DNA from: Skermanella sp. TT6
GTDB lineage: Bacteria > Pseudomonadota > Alphaproteobacteria > Azospirillales > Azospirillaceae
DNA length: 64,000 nucleotides
Direction: 5' to 3'
Assembly: GCF_016653635.2 (NCBI RefSeq)
Contig: NZ_CP067420.1
Location: 3,693,501 to 3,757,500 of the forward strand
In this document: positions 33,713-41,675 of the stretch, piece after piece
Layout of the letters: each line of letters opens with the position of its first letter
Numbering within the stretch: position 1 is the first letter of the stretch
Notes under the pieces: generated by a model
What the model was told of the DNA's origin: nothing
What the model saw: the letters and a program-made list of their open reading frames with translations, nothing else
Databases searched by the model: none
Translations under genes and position numbers: made by a program

Positions 33713-34312
33713 CCTGCTTGCCGATCCACCGAAGCAGCCATCAGCACGGGCTCCGGACCGTCGATCCTGGCGGTCGGACCGTTCCGCCCGCACCTCCTCG
33801 TCCGCCCACGCCACTGTCATCAGCACCAACCTCCCGCGTGCCCCCTCCCCCGCACCCCCCGCCTCTGGCGCGAGCGGCACGCCGGCCACGGCCAGCAACC
33901 TCCCGGCCCGCGCATGCACTGCGCGCGCCCCCGGCGTCAGGAAACCCCTCATCGCGCGTTGGCTCCGCGCCACCCGGCGGACGAACGGCGCGACCTTGCG
34001 CGTCCGCGCCCCGTCGCGCCAGTCCGTGCCGGCGAAGAACAAGGGCAGGCCGAGCAGGGCGGAGGCCACGGGCATCATGGTGTCGCAACGCATGCCGCCG
34101 GGATCGTACACCAGCATGAAGTCCATGCATGCCGGCTCCCCGGCGTCGGTGTTCCAGAAATGCCTGCGGATCTCCGACCAGCGCGGCGGCCGGCCTTCGC
34201 GCCGGTTCTGGTTGCCGCGCCGGACGGTCAGCAGATGGTCGAGCGGCGGGTGACCGGTCAGCCACGCGCAGCAGGGATACCGGTATTCCAGCGGATCGAA
34301 ACGGACAACCAT
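33347..34312 (-). CDS. Hypothetical protein; frame runs antisense through the toxin-candidate gene
   Basis: The first ~200 residues look natural: MVVRFDPLEYRYPCCAWLTG, HFWNTDAGEPACMDFMLVYD, SALLGLPLFFAGTDWRDGAR. I recognise no family. GGAG lies 9 bases before the ATG at 34312, though an ATG at 34339 is also in frame. From about 33712 down to 33347 the frame is simply antisense to the candidate toxin gene, so this part is unlikely to be native coding sequence. The gene probably lost its own 3' end when the low-GC island arrived, leaving the frame to run on. Confidence 0.45.
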   Translation of the reverse strand: MVVRFDPLEYRYPCCAWLTGHPPLDHLLTVRRGNQNRREGRPPRWSEIRRHFWNTDAGEPACMDFMLVYDPGGMRCDTMMPVASALLGLPLFFAGTDWRDGARTRKVAPFVRRVARSQRAMRGFLTPGARAVHARAGRLLAVAGVPLAPEAGGAGEGARGRLVLMTVAWADEEVRAERSDRQDRRSGARADGCFGGSASRLCGVQIVLWIKPDDVKCVVYEKAVDTAVFVGRQAELPSLDLAKLVVQMLESPWPGSLSPVVGVCAKCLPAVSPKFIHGHAVQVAEPFQQAYQIAVAHSVRREIVIGMKVDILEGELDTCFG

Positions 34313-34347
34313 GGTCAAGGTCTCCAACGACCGGGCCATGCAGGCGC

Positions 34348-34584
34348 CTACTGCATCCGACCGGGCGGGTGCGCGTTGGCGGCGAGCATCGCCCTGAAGA
34401 TCGCGCGGACCTGTTCCGCGCCGAGGCCGGACACCGCCATGCCGGCCGCCACCATGGCGTCGGTCGGCTCCGCTTCGGTCACGGTGATGCTGTAGTCCCT
34501 CAGGGCCTCGACGATGCCAAGGGCGGTGTCCAGCAGGCGTGAGGGGGCGTCCGCCGCCCCGTCCGGGTCGTCGTCGTATTGCAT
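34348..34584 (-). CDS. Small hypothetical protein
   Basis: The 78-residue acidic protein (MQYDDDPDGAADAPSRLLDT, then ALRDYSITVTEAEPTDAMVA) is not recognised. AEPTDAMVAAG-type sequence also occurs in phage-derived small proteins, which is only a weak hint. It ends 8 bases before the next minus-strand ATG at 34339, suggesting a short operon. GGAGGA lies about 12 bases upstream of its start. Confidence 0.45.
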   Translation of the reverse strand: MQYDDDPDGAADAPSRLLDTALGIVEALRDYSITVTEAEPTDAMVAAGMAVSGLGAEQVRAIFRAMLAANAHPPGRMQ

Positions 34585-34764
34585 GTCGAGTCGTTCCTCC
34601 GCCGCCGGGCTGTACGGAACAGGCCGGAATCGTGCCGGGTTCGGGCCCGGGATCGGGCAGCCGCCGGCGTTCCGTGACGTGCGGCCCGGTCATGGTCCGG
34701 ATACGGGAAAACGGTCGCGGCGAAAGCCGCCGCCGTTCAGCCGGATAGGGTCAGGCGCGGCGGT

Positions 34765-34893
34765 TCAGCCGGCGTGCGGGGACGGATCGGGAACGGGTGT
34801 TCCCGCCGCCGCAGCGGTCGGGACCACTGCGGCGGCGGAGAACAATGAGTGGCGCAGATACGCGCCGGTTGTGCTAAAGCTGGTGATAGCCAT
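34765..34893 (-). CDS. Possible 42-residue small protein
   Basis: The frame MAITSFSTTGAYLRHSLFSA continues into an Ala/Pro-rich tail and stops at 34765. TTAAGGAAG lies 8 bases upstream of the ATG and is a good ribosome site. Composition gives little help and I recognise no family. It is listed because the site and spacing are convincing; the upstream leader is strongly structured (34929-35010). Confidence 0.35.
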   Translation of the reverse strand: MAITSFSTTGAYLRHSLFSAAAVVPTAAAAGTPVPDPSPHAG

Positions 34894-34928
34894 CGATTTG
34901 CTTCCTTAACCCAGGAGATCGGTGGTCA

Positions 34929-35010
34929 GGTCGGGCTGAGGAGTTCCTAGGCTCCTCGTCCGACCGCCCTGCGGGTGCATGGGCATGCGGACTCTGCGAC
35001 GGGAGTCCGC
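34929..35010. other. Two strong hairpins in a gene-poor stretch
   Basis: Hairpin 1 (34929-34965) pairs GGTCGG and GAGGAG on the left with CTCCTC and CCGACC on the right across an 8-base loop. Hairpin 2 (34987-35010) pairs GCGGACTC with GAGTCCGC across 8 bases. They lie 36 to 117 bases upstream of the small minus-strand frame starting at 34893 and could be its leader, a terminator pair or a small RNA. The rest of 34585-35323 holds no convincing gene apart from the 42-residue frame. Confidence 0.5.
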
Positions 35011-35167
35011 ATAAGTCAATCTTGATGAGAAGTTTAGGCGCATTCTCCGCCTCAACCGCAAGCGGCGCGGTCAACCCCGTGCGGAGGCGGCAATCGGAAG
35101 GCGTCGAATCAGTTCTCCCGTCTCAGTAGAGCAAATCCCCACCATCCCGCACGCGGTCCGGCGTACT

Positions 35168-35215
35168 GGAGGGTGCGCGTCCCGCGCACCACGGGCGGCG
35201 GGACGCCGCCCCTCC
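35168..35215. repeat. Twin-hairpin palindromic element
   Basis: Two adjacent hairpins, GGTGCGCG/CGCGCACC (35172-35190) and GGGCGGCG/CGCCGCCC (35193-35211), are bracketed by GGAGGG (35168-35173) and CCCTCC (35210-35215), which can also pair. The layout is that of a REP-like doublet. Confidence 0.5.
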
Positions 35216-35323
35216 GCAGCGTCTTCCGCCCCGCAATACCCCATCGCAAAGGATTGATATCCTCGACAATCTAAGACAATACACCTATCCCAAGCACCAC
35301 CCGTCCACCCGGAGCGCACCCGC

Positions 35324-35965
35324 ATGCCCGATACCGCCGCAGACCAGGACCTCCCCCACCGGCAGGAGGCCTTCGCCCGCCATGTCGCCTCCGGCCGGAG
35401 CCTGACGGCGGCCGCCCGGCTTTCCGGCTATGCCTGGGACAGCGCCCGCCAGGCCGGGTCGCGGCTGATGCGCGATGCCCGCGTCGCGGCGCGTGTGGCG
35501 GAGCTGATCGACGCCGAGGACACCCGCCGGCGCGAGGAAACGGACGAGATGGTCGGCGCGCTCAAGCGGGTGATGCTCGACGCCCTGGAAAAGCAGAATC
35601 ACTTCGCCGTGCTACGGGCCGTCGATCGGATCGCCCGCTTCCGCAACCTCCTGCCCACGTCCCGCGACCCCCTCGCCGTTTTCGACACCGACGACGATGG
35701 TCCCGCGGCACCCCCCGAACCGCCACCGGAGCCGGAACCCGAACCGGCCCCGCCGCCCGAGGAAATCGACTACAACCACGAGGACAGCGAGTCCGCCGTC
35801 GCCACGGCCCGCCGCATGCTGCGCTGCATGGCCTATTTGGAGGACCACCTCCCCGAGATCGCCTGCCGGCTCTCCCAGACCAGCCAGGCCCTGCGCTACT
35901 TCGACCGGAAAGGCCGGCTGCTCCCGCGCAGCCAATGGCCGGCGCTACCCGCCGCGGCAGGATGA
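35324..35965 (+). CDS. Small-terminase-like protein with Pro/Glu linker
   Basis: Residues 12-60 (HRQEAFARHVASGRSLTAAA, RLSGYAWDSARQAGSRLMRD) resemble the helix-turn-helix of phage terminase small subunits (Terminase_2-like pattern 'F...y..g.s...Aa..aGY...sA...gsrLl....V...i'). A Pro/Glu-rich linker at about 125-148 separates this from an unrecognised helical C-terminus. No large terminase, portal or capsid gene is adjacent, so this is an orphan or domesticated phage gene. The 213-residue length is within the small-terminase range. The ATG has CCCGGAGC upstream. Confidence 0.5.
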   Translation: MPDTAADQDLPHRQEAFARHVASGRSLTAAARLSGYAWDSARQAGSRLMRDARVAARVAELIDAEDTRRREETDEMVGALKRVMLDALEKQNHFAVLRAVDRIARFRNLLPTSRDPLAVFDTDDDGPAAPPEPPPEPEPEPAPPPEEIDYNHEDSESAVATARRMLRCMAYLEDHLPEIACRLSQTSQALRYFDRKGRLLPRSQWPALPAAAG

Positions 35966-36032
35966 GCCATGATGACGAATGCTGACATCCGCGGCCTTCC
36001 CCGGGGGTGTCACCGTGCCTCCCTGCAGGGCG

Positions 36033-36060
36033 ATCCGCGGGTCAAGCCCGCGGATGACGG
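36033..36060. repeat. Single-arm palindrome (ATCCGCGGGTCAAGCCCGCGGAT)
   Basis: CCGCGGG-TCAA-CCCGCGG-type palindrome followed by GACGG, the same general type as the pair at 13255-13344 and common in alphaproteobacteria. The surrounding 35966-36216 gap shows no gene. Confidence 0.65.
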
Positions 36061-36216
36061 CAAGAATGAAGGAAAGCCCCCTTGGAAAACGCTTCAGGCC
36101 CGATCTGAAATCGTCGCGGTCCACCGCAACGAGGATGACCGATGATGACCAACATCGACCCCTGCGGCGTACTCACCGGAGGGTCACCATCGCCCCAGCA
36201 CCCTCCGCCCCGCTCG

Positions 36217-37494
36217 CTACTCCGCCGCCTCCCGCCGCATCGGGTTGTTGGGATGGTCCTTCCAGGTCAGGAAGGGCTTGCCCTCATCGCGCCGCTCCAT
36301 GGTGATGCAGTTCTCGACCGGGCAGACATGCATGCACAGGTTACAGCCGACGCATTCCTCCTCGATCACCTCATAGCGCCGCGCGCCCGCCGTCCGAAGG
36401 GCGCCGATCGCCTGGTGCGCGGTGTCCTCGCAGGCGATGTGGCACAGGCCGCACTTGATGCAGCTGTCCTGGTCGATATGGGCGACGATCTTGTAGTTGA
36501 GGTTCAGGTCCTCCCAGTGGACATAGTTCGGGATCGCCATCCCGGTGAAGTCCTTCACCTCCCCGAAGCCCCGGCCGTCCATCCAGTTGGCCAGCCCGTC
36601 GGCCATCTCCTCGACGATGCGGAAGCCGTGGTGCATCGCGGCGGTGCAGACCTGGACCGTGCTGGCGCCCAGGCTGATGAACTCCGCCGCGTCCCGCCAG
36701 GTGGAGACGCCGCCGATGCCGCTGATCGCCATGCCCTGGCATTCCGGGTCGCGGGCGATGTCGGCCACCATGCGCATGGCGATCGGCTTGACCGCCGGGC
36801 CGCAATAGCCGCCGTGGGTGCCCTTGCCGTCCACCGTGGGCGTCGGCGCCATCGCGTCCAGGTCCACCGACATGATGGACTGGATCGTATTGATCAGCGA
36901 CACCGCGTCGGCGCCGCCGCGCTTCGCCGCCCGCGCCGGACCCAGGATGTCGGTGATGTTGGGCGTCAGCTTGACGATCACCGGCATGCGGCTGTGCTGC
37001 TTGCACCAGCGGGTGACCATCTCGACATATTCGGGCACCTGCCCCACCGCCGAGCCCATGCCGCGCTCCGACATGCCGTGCGGGCAACCGAAGTTCAGCT
37101 CGATGCCGTCGGCCCCGGTCTCCTCGACCCGGCGCAGGATGCGTTTCCAGCTCTCCTCCTCGCACGGGACCATCAGCGACACGACCATGGCCCGGTCGGG
37201 GAACCTCTGCTTGACCGACTTGATCTCCTGAAGGTTGATCTCCAGCGGCCGGTCGGTGATCAGCTCGATATTGTTGAACCCGGCGACGCGGGTGCCGTTG
37301 TAGCTGAAGGCGCCGTAGCGCGACGATACGTTGACGACCGGCGGGTCCTCCCCCAGCGTCTTCCACACCACGCCGCCCCAGCCAGCCTCGAAGGCGCGGA
37401 CGACGTTGTATTCCTTGTCCGTCGGCGGCGCGGAGGCCAGCCAGAACGGGTTGGGCGACCGGATGCCGACGAAGTTGCTGACCAGACTTGCCAT
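36217..37494 (-). CDS. preA: NAD-dependent dihydropyrimidine dehydrogenase, subunit PreA
   Basis: The 425-residue FMN/Fe-S subunit reduces uracil and thymine to dihydropyrimidines. The TIM barrel starts at FVGIRSPNPFWLASAPPTDK. ELNFGCPHGMSERGMGSAVG near residue 133 contains the active-site Cys. KTLGEDPPVVNVSSRYGAF and GISGIGGVSTWRDAAEFISL-type segments bind FMN. Two C-terminal 4Fe-4S motifs are visible (CIKCGLCHIACEDTAHQAI and CVGCNLCMHVCPVENCITM). It forms a heterotetramer with PreT and follows preT by 60 bases in one operon. Confidence 0.95.
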   Translation of the reverse strand: MASLVSNFVGIRSPNPFWLASAPPTDKEYNVVRAFEAGWGGVVWKTLGEDPPVVNVSSRYGAFSYNGTRVAGFNNIELITDRPLEINLQEIKSVKQRFPDRAMVVSLMVPCEEESWKRILRRVEETGADGIELNFGCPHGMSERGMGSAVGQVPEYVEMVTRWCKQHSRMPVIVKLTPNITDILGPARAAKRGGADAVSLINTIQSIMSVDLDAMAPTPTVDGKGTHGGYCGPAVKPIAMRMVADIARDPECQGMAISGIGGVSTWRDAAEFISLGASTVQVCTAAMHHGFRIVEEMADGLANWMDGRGFGEVKDFTGMAIPNYVHWEDLNLNYKIVAHIDQDSCIKCGLCHIACEDTAHQAIGALRTAGARRYEVIEEECVGCNLCMHVCPVENCITMERRDEGKPFLTWKDHPNNPMRREAAE

Positions 37495-37554
37495 GACGCT
37501 ATCTCCCCTTCCCTGTCCCGAACTTCCCTTTTCCGCCCGATCCGACCCCGGCCG

Positions 37555-38922
37555 TCACGACGCGCCCAGCAGGCGGTGGATCGCTTCCGCCGCCACCTTG
37601 CCGTCCTGCACCGCCGACACGGTCAGGTCGATGCCCGGCACGCAGTCGCCGCCGGCGAACACGTTGGGAAGGGAGGTCTGCCGGTCCTCGTTGACCGCGA
37701 AACGGCCGTCGGGCCGGAACTCCAGCAGCTCCGCCAGTTCGGCGTCGCCGGCCGCGGCCGGAACGAAGCACTGGCCGATCGCCTTGAACACCATGTCGGC
37801 CGGGATGCGGAACAGCTCCCCGGTGCCGGCCAGCCGGCCGGCCTCGTCCAGGACGGTGTATTCGAACTCGACCTCCCGGACATGGCCGCCCGCCCCGATC
37901 ACCCGGCGCGGCTGCGCCCAGTGCTTGATCCGGACGCCGTTGGTCTGCGCCCATTCCTGCTCGGCGCCCGTCGCCGACATGGCGTCGGGGCGGCGGCGAT
38001 AGACGATCGTGACGTCCTCCGCCCCCAGCCGCTTCGACTGGGTCGCCACGTCGATGGCGGTGTTGCCGCCGCCGATCACGACGATCCGGCGCCCGACCGG
38101 CAGCGCCGACTTGTCCGGCGCCTGCCGCAGGGCGGCGATGAAATCGACCGCGTTGACGACGCCGTCCAGCTCCTCGCCCTCGATCCGCAGAGCGTTGACC
38201 GCGTTGTGGCCCAGCCCCAGGAACACCGCGCCGTAGCCGGCCCGCAACTCCGCCAGGGTGACGTCGCGTCCCAGCGCCTTGCCGTGCTCGATGGTGATGC
38301 CGCCCATCGACAGGATGAAATCCACCTCGCGCTGGGCGAAATCGTTGGTCACCTTGTAGGCGGCGATGCCGTACTCGTTGAGGCCGCCGGGCTTCTCCCG
38401 CGCCTCGAACACGGTCACCTCGTGGCCGTGCATCGCCAGCCGGTGCGCGCAGGACAGGCCGGCCGGGCCGGCGCCGACCACGGCGACCTTGCGGCCGGTC
38501 GGGGCCGCCCGCTGGAAGGGCTGGATGCCGCGCTCGAACAGCCAGTCCGTGGCGTAGCGCTGGAGCGCGCCGATCGCGACCGGCTTGTGCTCCTGCGCGG
38601 TGCGGACGCAGGCCTGCTCGCACAGGATCTCGGTCGGGCACACCCGGGCGCACATGCCGCCCATGACGTTCTCCTCCAGGATCGTCACGGCGGAGCCCTT
38701 GACGTTGTCCCCGGCGATCTTCTTGATGAAGCTGGGGATGTCGATGCCGGTCGGGCAGGCCTCCATGCACGGCGCGTCGTAGCAGTAATAGCAGCGGGCC
38801 GCCTCGATCAGCGCCTGCTTGCGGCTCAGCGGCGGCGTGGCATCCTCGAAGTTGGCCTCGTACTCCCGCGGCGACAGCCGCCTGGGGGCGATGTCCGCCG
38901 GCACGTCCATCACGCTCGTCAT
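37555..38922 (-). CDS. preT: NAD-dependent dihydropyrimidine dehydrogenase, subunit PreT
   Basis: The 455-residue flavoprotein subunit passes electrons from NADH to PreA. The N-terminal Fe-S region has CYYCYDAPCMEACPTGIDIP near residue 50 and CARVCPTEILCEQAC near 92. The FAD-binding VAVVGAGPAGLSCAHRLAMHG is near 136, the second dinucleotide fold IVVIGGGNTAIDVATQSKRL near 285, and ending motifs NVFAGGDCVPGIDL follow. It resembles glutamate-synthase small-subunit-like proteins, but the neighbouring preA settles the call. The start at 38922 has a GGAGAAGG site. Divergent from the rutR-like gene. Confidence 0.93.
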   Translation of the reverse strand: MTSVMDVPADIAPRRLSPREYEANFEDATPPLSRKQALIEAARCYYCYDAPCMEACPTGIDIPSFIKKIAGDNVKGSAVTILEENVMGGMCARVCPTEILCEQACVRTAQEHKPVAIGALQRYATDWLFERGIQPFQRAAPTGRKVAVVGAGPAGLSCAHRLAMHGHEVTVFEAREKPGGLNEYGIAAYKVTNDFAQREVDFILSMGGITIEHGKALGRDVTLAELRAGYGAVFLGLGHNAVNALRIEGEELDGVVNAVDFIAALRQAPDKSALPVGRRIVVIGGGNTAIDVATQSKRLGAEDVTIVYRRRPDAMSATGAEQEWAQTNGVRIKHWAQPRRVIGAGGHVREVEFEYTVLDEAGRLAGTGELFRIPADMVFKAIGQCFVPAAAGDAELAELLEFRPDGRFAVNEDRQTSLPNVFAGGDCVPGIDLTVSAVQDGKVAAEAIHRLLGAS

Positions 38923-38991
38923 CCCGCCTTCTCCTGTTCCGTTGATCCGATCCTGTCGGGCCGTTGGTCGGCGTCTTTTGACGAATGCTAT

Positions 38992-39021
38992 AAACAAATT
39001 GACCGCTTGGTCAACTTGTTT
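38992..39021. promoter_or_regulatory. RutR-type operator between preT and the TetR regulator
   Basis: TTGACCGCTTGGTCAA at 38999-39014 matches the Escherichia coli RutR consensus TTGACCANNTGGTCAA at 13 of 14 defined positions (G instead of A at position 7). The symmetry extends outward: AAACAA at 38992-38997 pairs with TTGTTT at 39016-39021. It lies 16 bases from the regulator's ATG at 39037 and about 75 bases from preT, so autoregulation and preTA control are both plausible. Confidence 0.75.
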
Positions 39022-39036
39022 CAAAAATGGTCATCC

Positions 39037-39753
39037 ATGGGACGGAATGATGCTCGAATGGGCGACGTGATGAATAATTCGGCTGCTTCCGGCGCCGCTC
39101 CCGCTCCACGGGGGCGCATCCGGCGGGAGAACGAGACTCGCATCCTGGAGGCGGCCGAGCGGGTCTTCGCCGAGACCGGGCTCGCCGGGGCCACCATGGC
39201 GCAGATCGCCCAGGCGGCGGGGCTGCCCAAGGCCAACCTGCATTACTATTTCGGCACCAAGGAACAGCTCTACCAGGCGGTGCTGACCGGCATCCTGGAG
39301 CTGTGGCTGGACGCCACCGACATGATCCGCCCGGAAAGCGATCCGGCGGAGGCGATTTCCGGCTATGTCCGTGCCAAGATGCGCCATTCCCGGCACCGGC
39401 CGCTGGCGTCCAAGGTGTTCGCCAACGAATTGCTGAGCGGCGCGCCGTTCCTGACCGACTATCTGGAGATCGACTTGAGGAAGCGGGTGGAAGCCAAGTC
39501 CCGGATCATCGCGGGCTGGATCGCGGAGGGGCGGATGGCGGCCCTCGATCCCCGGCATCTCTTCTTCATGCTGTGGGGCATGACCCAGACCTACGCCGAC
39601 TTCGCCGTCCAGATCCGGGCGGTGATGGAGGTGGAAAGCCTGAGCGACGCGGCGTGGGAGGAGGCGACCGCCGAGGTCGTCGCGTTCGTGCTGCGCGGCT
39701 GCGGCATGAGCACCTCGGCGGCCTCGGCGGCCCCGGCGGGAGCGGCCCGGTGA
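39037..39753 (+). CDS. rutR: TetR-family regulator, RutR-like
   Basis: The 238-residue repressor has an N-terminal helix-turn-helix (ETRILEAAERVFAETGLAGA, TMAQIAQAAGLPKANLHYYF) and a C-terminal domain typical of RutR: FANELLSGAPFLTDYLEIDL, KSRIIAGWIAEGRMAALDPR, HLFFMLWGMTQTYADFAVQI. RutR senses uracil/thymine and controls pyrimidine degradation. Divergence from preT and the near-consensus operator support this. Start codons at 39037, 39058 and 39070 are all in frame and none has a clear ribosome site, so the N-terminus is uncertain. The stop overlaps the next gene by four bases. Confidence 0.88.
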   Translation: MGRNDARMGDVMNNSAASGAAPAPRGRIRRENETRILEAAERVFAETGLAGATMAQIAQAAGLPKANLHYYFGTKEQLYQAVLTGILELWLDATDMIRPESDPAEAISGYVRAKMRHSRHRPLASKVFANELLSGAPFLTDYLEIDLRKRVEAKSRIIAGWIAEGRMAALDPRHLFFMLWGMTQTYADFAVQIRAVMEVESLSDAAWEEATAEVVAFVLRGCGMSTSAASAAPAGAAR

Positions 39754-40517
39754 AGAGCGACACCCGCCAGCAGCGCATCCTCGACCTTGCCGGCCGCCAG
39801 GGCTTCGTCTCGATCGACGGGCTGTCGCGCCAGTTCGAGGTGACTCCCCAGACCATCCGGCGCGACATCAACCAGCTCTGCGAGCAGGGCCTGCTGGAGC
39901 GCCACCACGGCGGCGCCGTCCCCCGCTCCACCACCCACAACGTCGACTATGTGGAGCGCAAGGCGCTGGGGTCGGAGGCCAAGCGGGCGATCGGCCGGCT
40001 GGTATCGCGCCACGTGCCGGAAGGCGTCTCGCTGTTCATCAATATCGGCACCACGACCGAGGCGGTCGCCCAGGAGCTGGTCGGCCACAAGAACCTCAGC
40101 GTCATCACCAACAACCTCAACGTGGCGGCCTTCCTGGCGGCCGGCACCGACCTGGACGTGCTGGTGGCCGGCGGGCTGGTGCGCAACCGCGACGGCGGCA
40201 TCATCGGCGAGGCGACGATCGACTTCATCAACCAGTTCAAGGTCGATATCGGTATCATCGGGATCAGCGGCATCGACCTGGACGGCACCCTGCTCGACTT
40301 CGACTACCGCGAGGTTCGGGTCGCCCAGGCGATCATCCGCAACGCCCGCACCGTCTTCCTGTGCGCCGACCACAGCAAGTTCGGCCGCAACGCCATGGTG
40401 CGGCTCGGCCATATCGGCGAGGTCTCGGCCCTCTTCACCGATCGCGCGCCCCCGGCGCCGCTGGCCGACGTGCTGGCGGCCCACGACGTGGAGGTGCATA
40501 TCGCGGCGGGGGAGTGA
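39750..40517 (+). CDS. glpR: DeoR/GlpR-family transcriptional regulator
   Basis: The 255-residue regulator has the DeoR N-terminal helix-turn-helix (QQRILDLAGRQGFVSIDGLS, FEVTPQTIRRDINQLCEQGL) followed by the GlpR-type sensor domain (LFINIGTTTEAVAQELVGHK, VLVAGGLVRNRDGGIIGEAT, IGIIGISGIDLDGTLLDFDY). GlpR responds to glycerol-3-phosphate, but the true ligand here is unknown as no glp genes are adjacent. A GTG start at 39750 overlaps the rutR stop as GTGA, and GGGAG is upstream, so the two regulators are translationally coupled, an unusual pairing. Confidence 0.82.
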   Translation: MKSDTRQQRILDLAGRQGFVSIDGLSRQFEVTPQTIRRDINQLCEQGLLERHHGGAVPRSTTHNVDYVERKALGSEAKRAIGRLVSRHVPEGVSLFINIGTTTEAVAQELVGHKNLSVITNNLNVAAFLAAGTDLDVLVAGGLVRNRDGGIIGEATIDFINQFKVDIGIIGISGIDLDGTLLDFDYREVRVAQAIIRNARTVFLCADHSKFGRNAMVRLGHIGEVSALFTDRAPPAPLADVLAAHDVEVHIAAGE

Positions 40518-40521
40518 GCCG

Positions 40522-41451
40522 TCACGCCGCGCGGCTGACCGGCTCGCTCTTCCACAGGTCCCACCAGGCTTCCATGCGGGTCATGAAGGTCTTGGGCTTG
40601 TCGAGATAGAGCCGGGCGCCCAGCATGCGGCTCGCCGCCTGGAGCTCGGACCGCCGCCGGTCGATCATGCCGGCCAGCGGCCGCACCAGGACCGGGCCGC
40701 CGAAGGCCTGCTCCTCGGCCTCCAGCATGCAGCACAGCACGGCGAGGTCGTGCTCGTCGCCGAGCAGGCTGCCCAGTTCCCCGAACTCCCCGGCCAGGGC
40801 GCGGACCGTGCCCGGCCAAACCGGCGTCAACAATCTCAGGTGGTAGGAGAGATACTTCGCCTGCTTGCGCCAGTCGTGGAAGTCATGGGCGGTCGGCGCG
40901 TCGCCCAGCGCCTCCAGGCGCCTCGCCCCGTCGCGGTAGACCTTGTGCAGGCCGGGCCGCAGCACCTTGAAGCCGGGGCTCCGCAGGGTCCAGGTCTCGA
41001 CCCGGCCGCGCACCTCGCGCAGCATGCCGGCGACCTCCTCGGTGGTCCGCTCCTGCTCCAGGTGCTCGGCGGAGGCCCGCTCGCACCGCTCGACCAGGAC
41101 GCCCCGGACCTGAACGAACCCGCCGGCGCCGTCGCTGCCCTGGCGCCCGACCAGCTTGTCCAGGGTCTCGACCATGACCGACGCGTCGCGCACGGCGGAC
41201 AGCCTGCGCTGGGCGTCGCGGAAGAACCCGTTCTCCCGGACATAGGCATTGCCCAGCCCGCCGCGGGCGAGCCGCAGCAGCGCCCGGATCTTCTTGCACC
41301 CCTTGCGGGCATCGTGCACCGCCTTGTGGCGCTCCCTGCCTCCAGACTGGGCGCCGCCCGTCAGGGCCGCCTCGGCCTTGTCGATCTGCTCCAGGGCGAT
41401 GCGGCGGACGCCCTGGGGCACGGTCTCTTCCGGCGTAAAGCAGTACGCCAT
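40522..41451 (-). CDS. CHAD-domain protein
   Basis: The 309-residue protein is a stand-alone CHAD domain, an all-helical fold that binds polyphosphate. Conserved basic helices are visible: HKAVHDARKGCKKIRALLRL near residue 42, RDASVMVETLDKL near 88, and HDFHDWRKQAKYLSYHLRLL near 187. There is no CYTH domain attached. GAGGA precedes the ATG at 41451. Its 3' end is four bases from the convergent glpR-like gene. Role inferred as polyphosphate-granule association. Confidence 0.88.
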   Translation of the reverse strand: MAYCFTPEETVPQGVRRIALEQIDKAEAALTGGAQSGGRERHKAVHDARKGCKKIRALLRLARGGLGNAYVRENGFFRDAQRRLSAVRDASVMVETLDKLVGRQGSDGAGGFVQVRGVLVERCERASAEHLEQERTTEEVAGMLREVRGRVETWTLRSPGFKVLRPGLHKVYRDGARRLEALGDAPTAHDFHDWRKQAKYLSYHLRLLTPVWPGTVRALAGEFGELGSLLGDEHDLAVLCCMLEAEEQAFGGPVLVRPLAGMIDRRRSELQAASRMLGARLYLDKPKTFMTRMEAWWDLWKSEPVSRAA

Positions 41452-41675
41452 TCCTCGACTCTCCTCGATATCTGCTGCTGGCCCGGACTTTGCTGGACCG
41501 GTTCGAACTGGCAACAGGCGGAGGCTTCCTTCCTCTCGGCCGCCCCGATCGGTTTCGACGGTATCGGTACTGCTTCAGGGATCGCCGCCGCCCCTCGACA
41601 AAGCTGCTCGACCGCCCTCGATAACCCTCGCAGAAGGACCCTGCAGCGCTTATTTCTGTGACAGAAGGGGGACTG

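Noticed and set aside
34514-34909. Plus-strand 131-codon frame
   Set aside because: No ribosome site, Arg/Ser/Gly-rich composition, and antisense to more plausible small genes.
36142-39753. A 1203-codon plus-strand open frame
   Set aside because: Only its last 238 codons (the RutR-like protein) are real; the rest is antisense to preT and preA.
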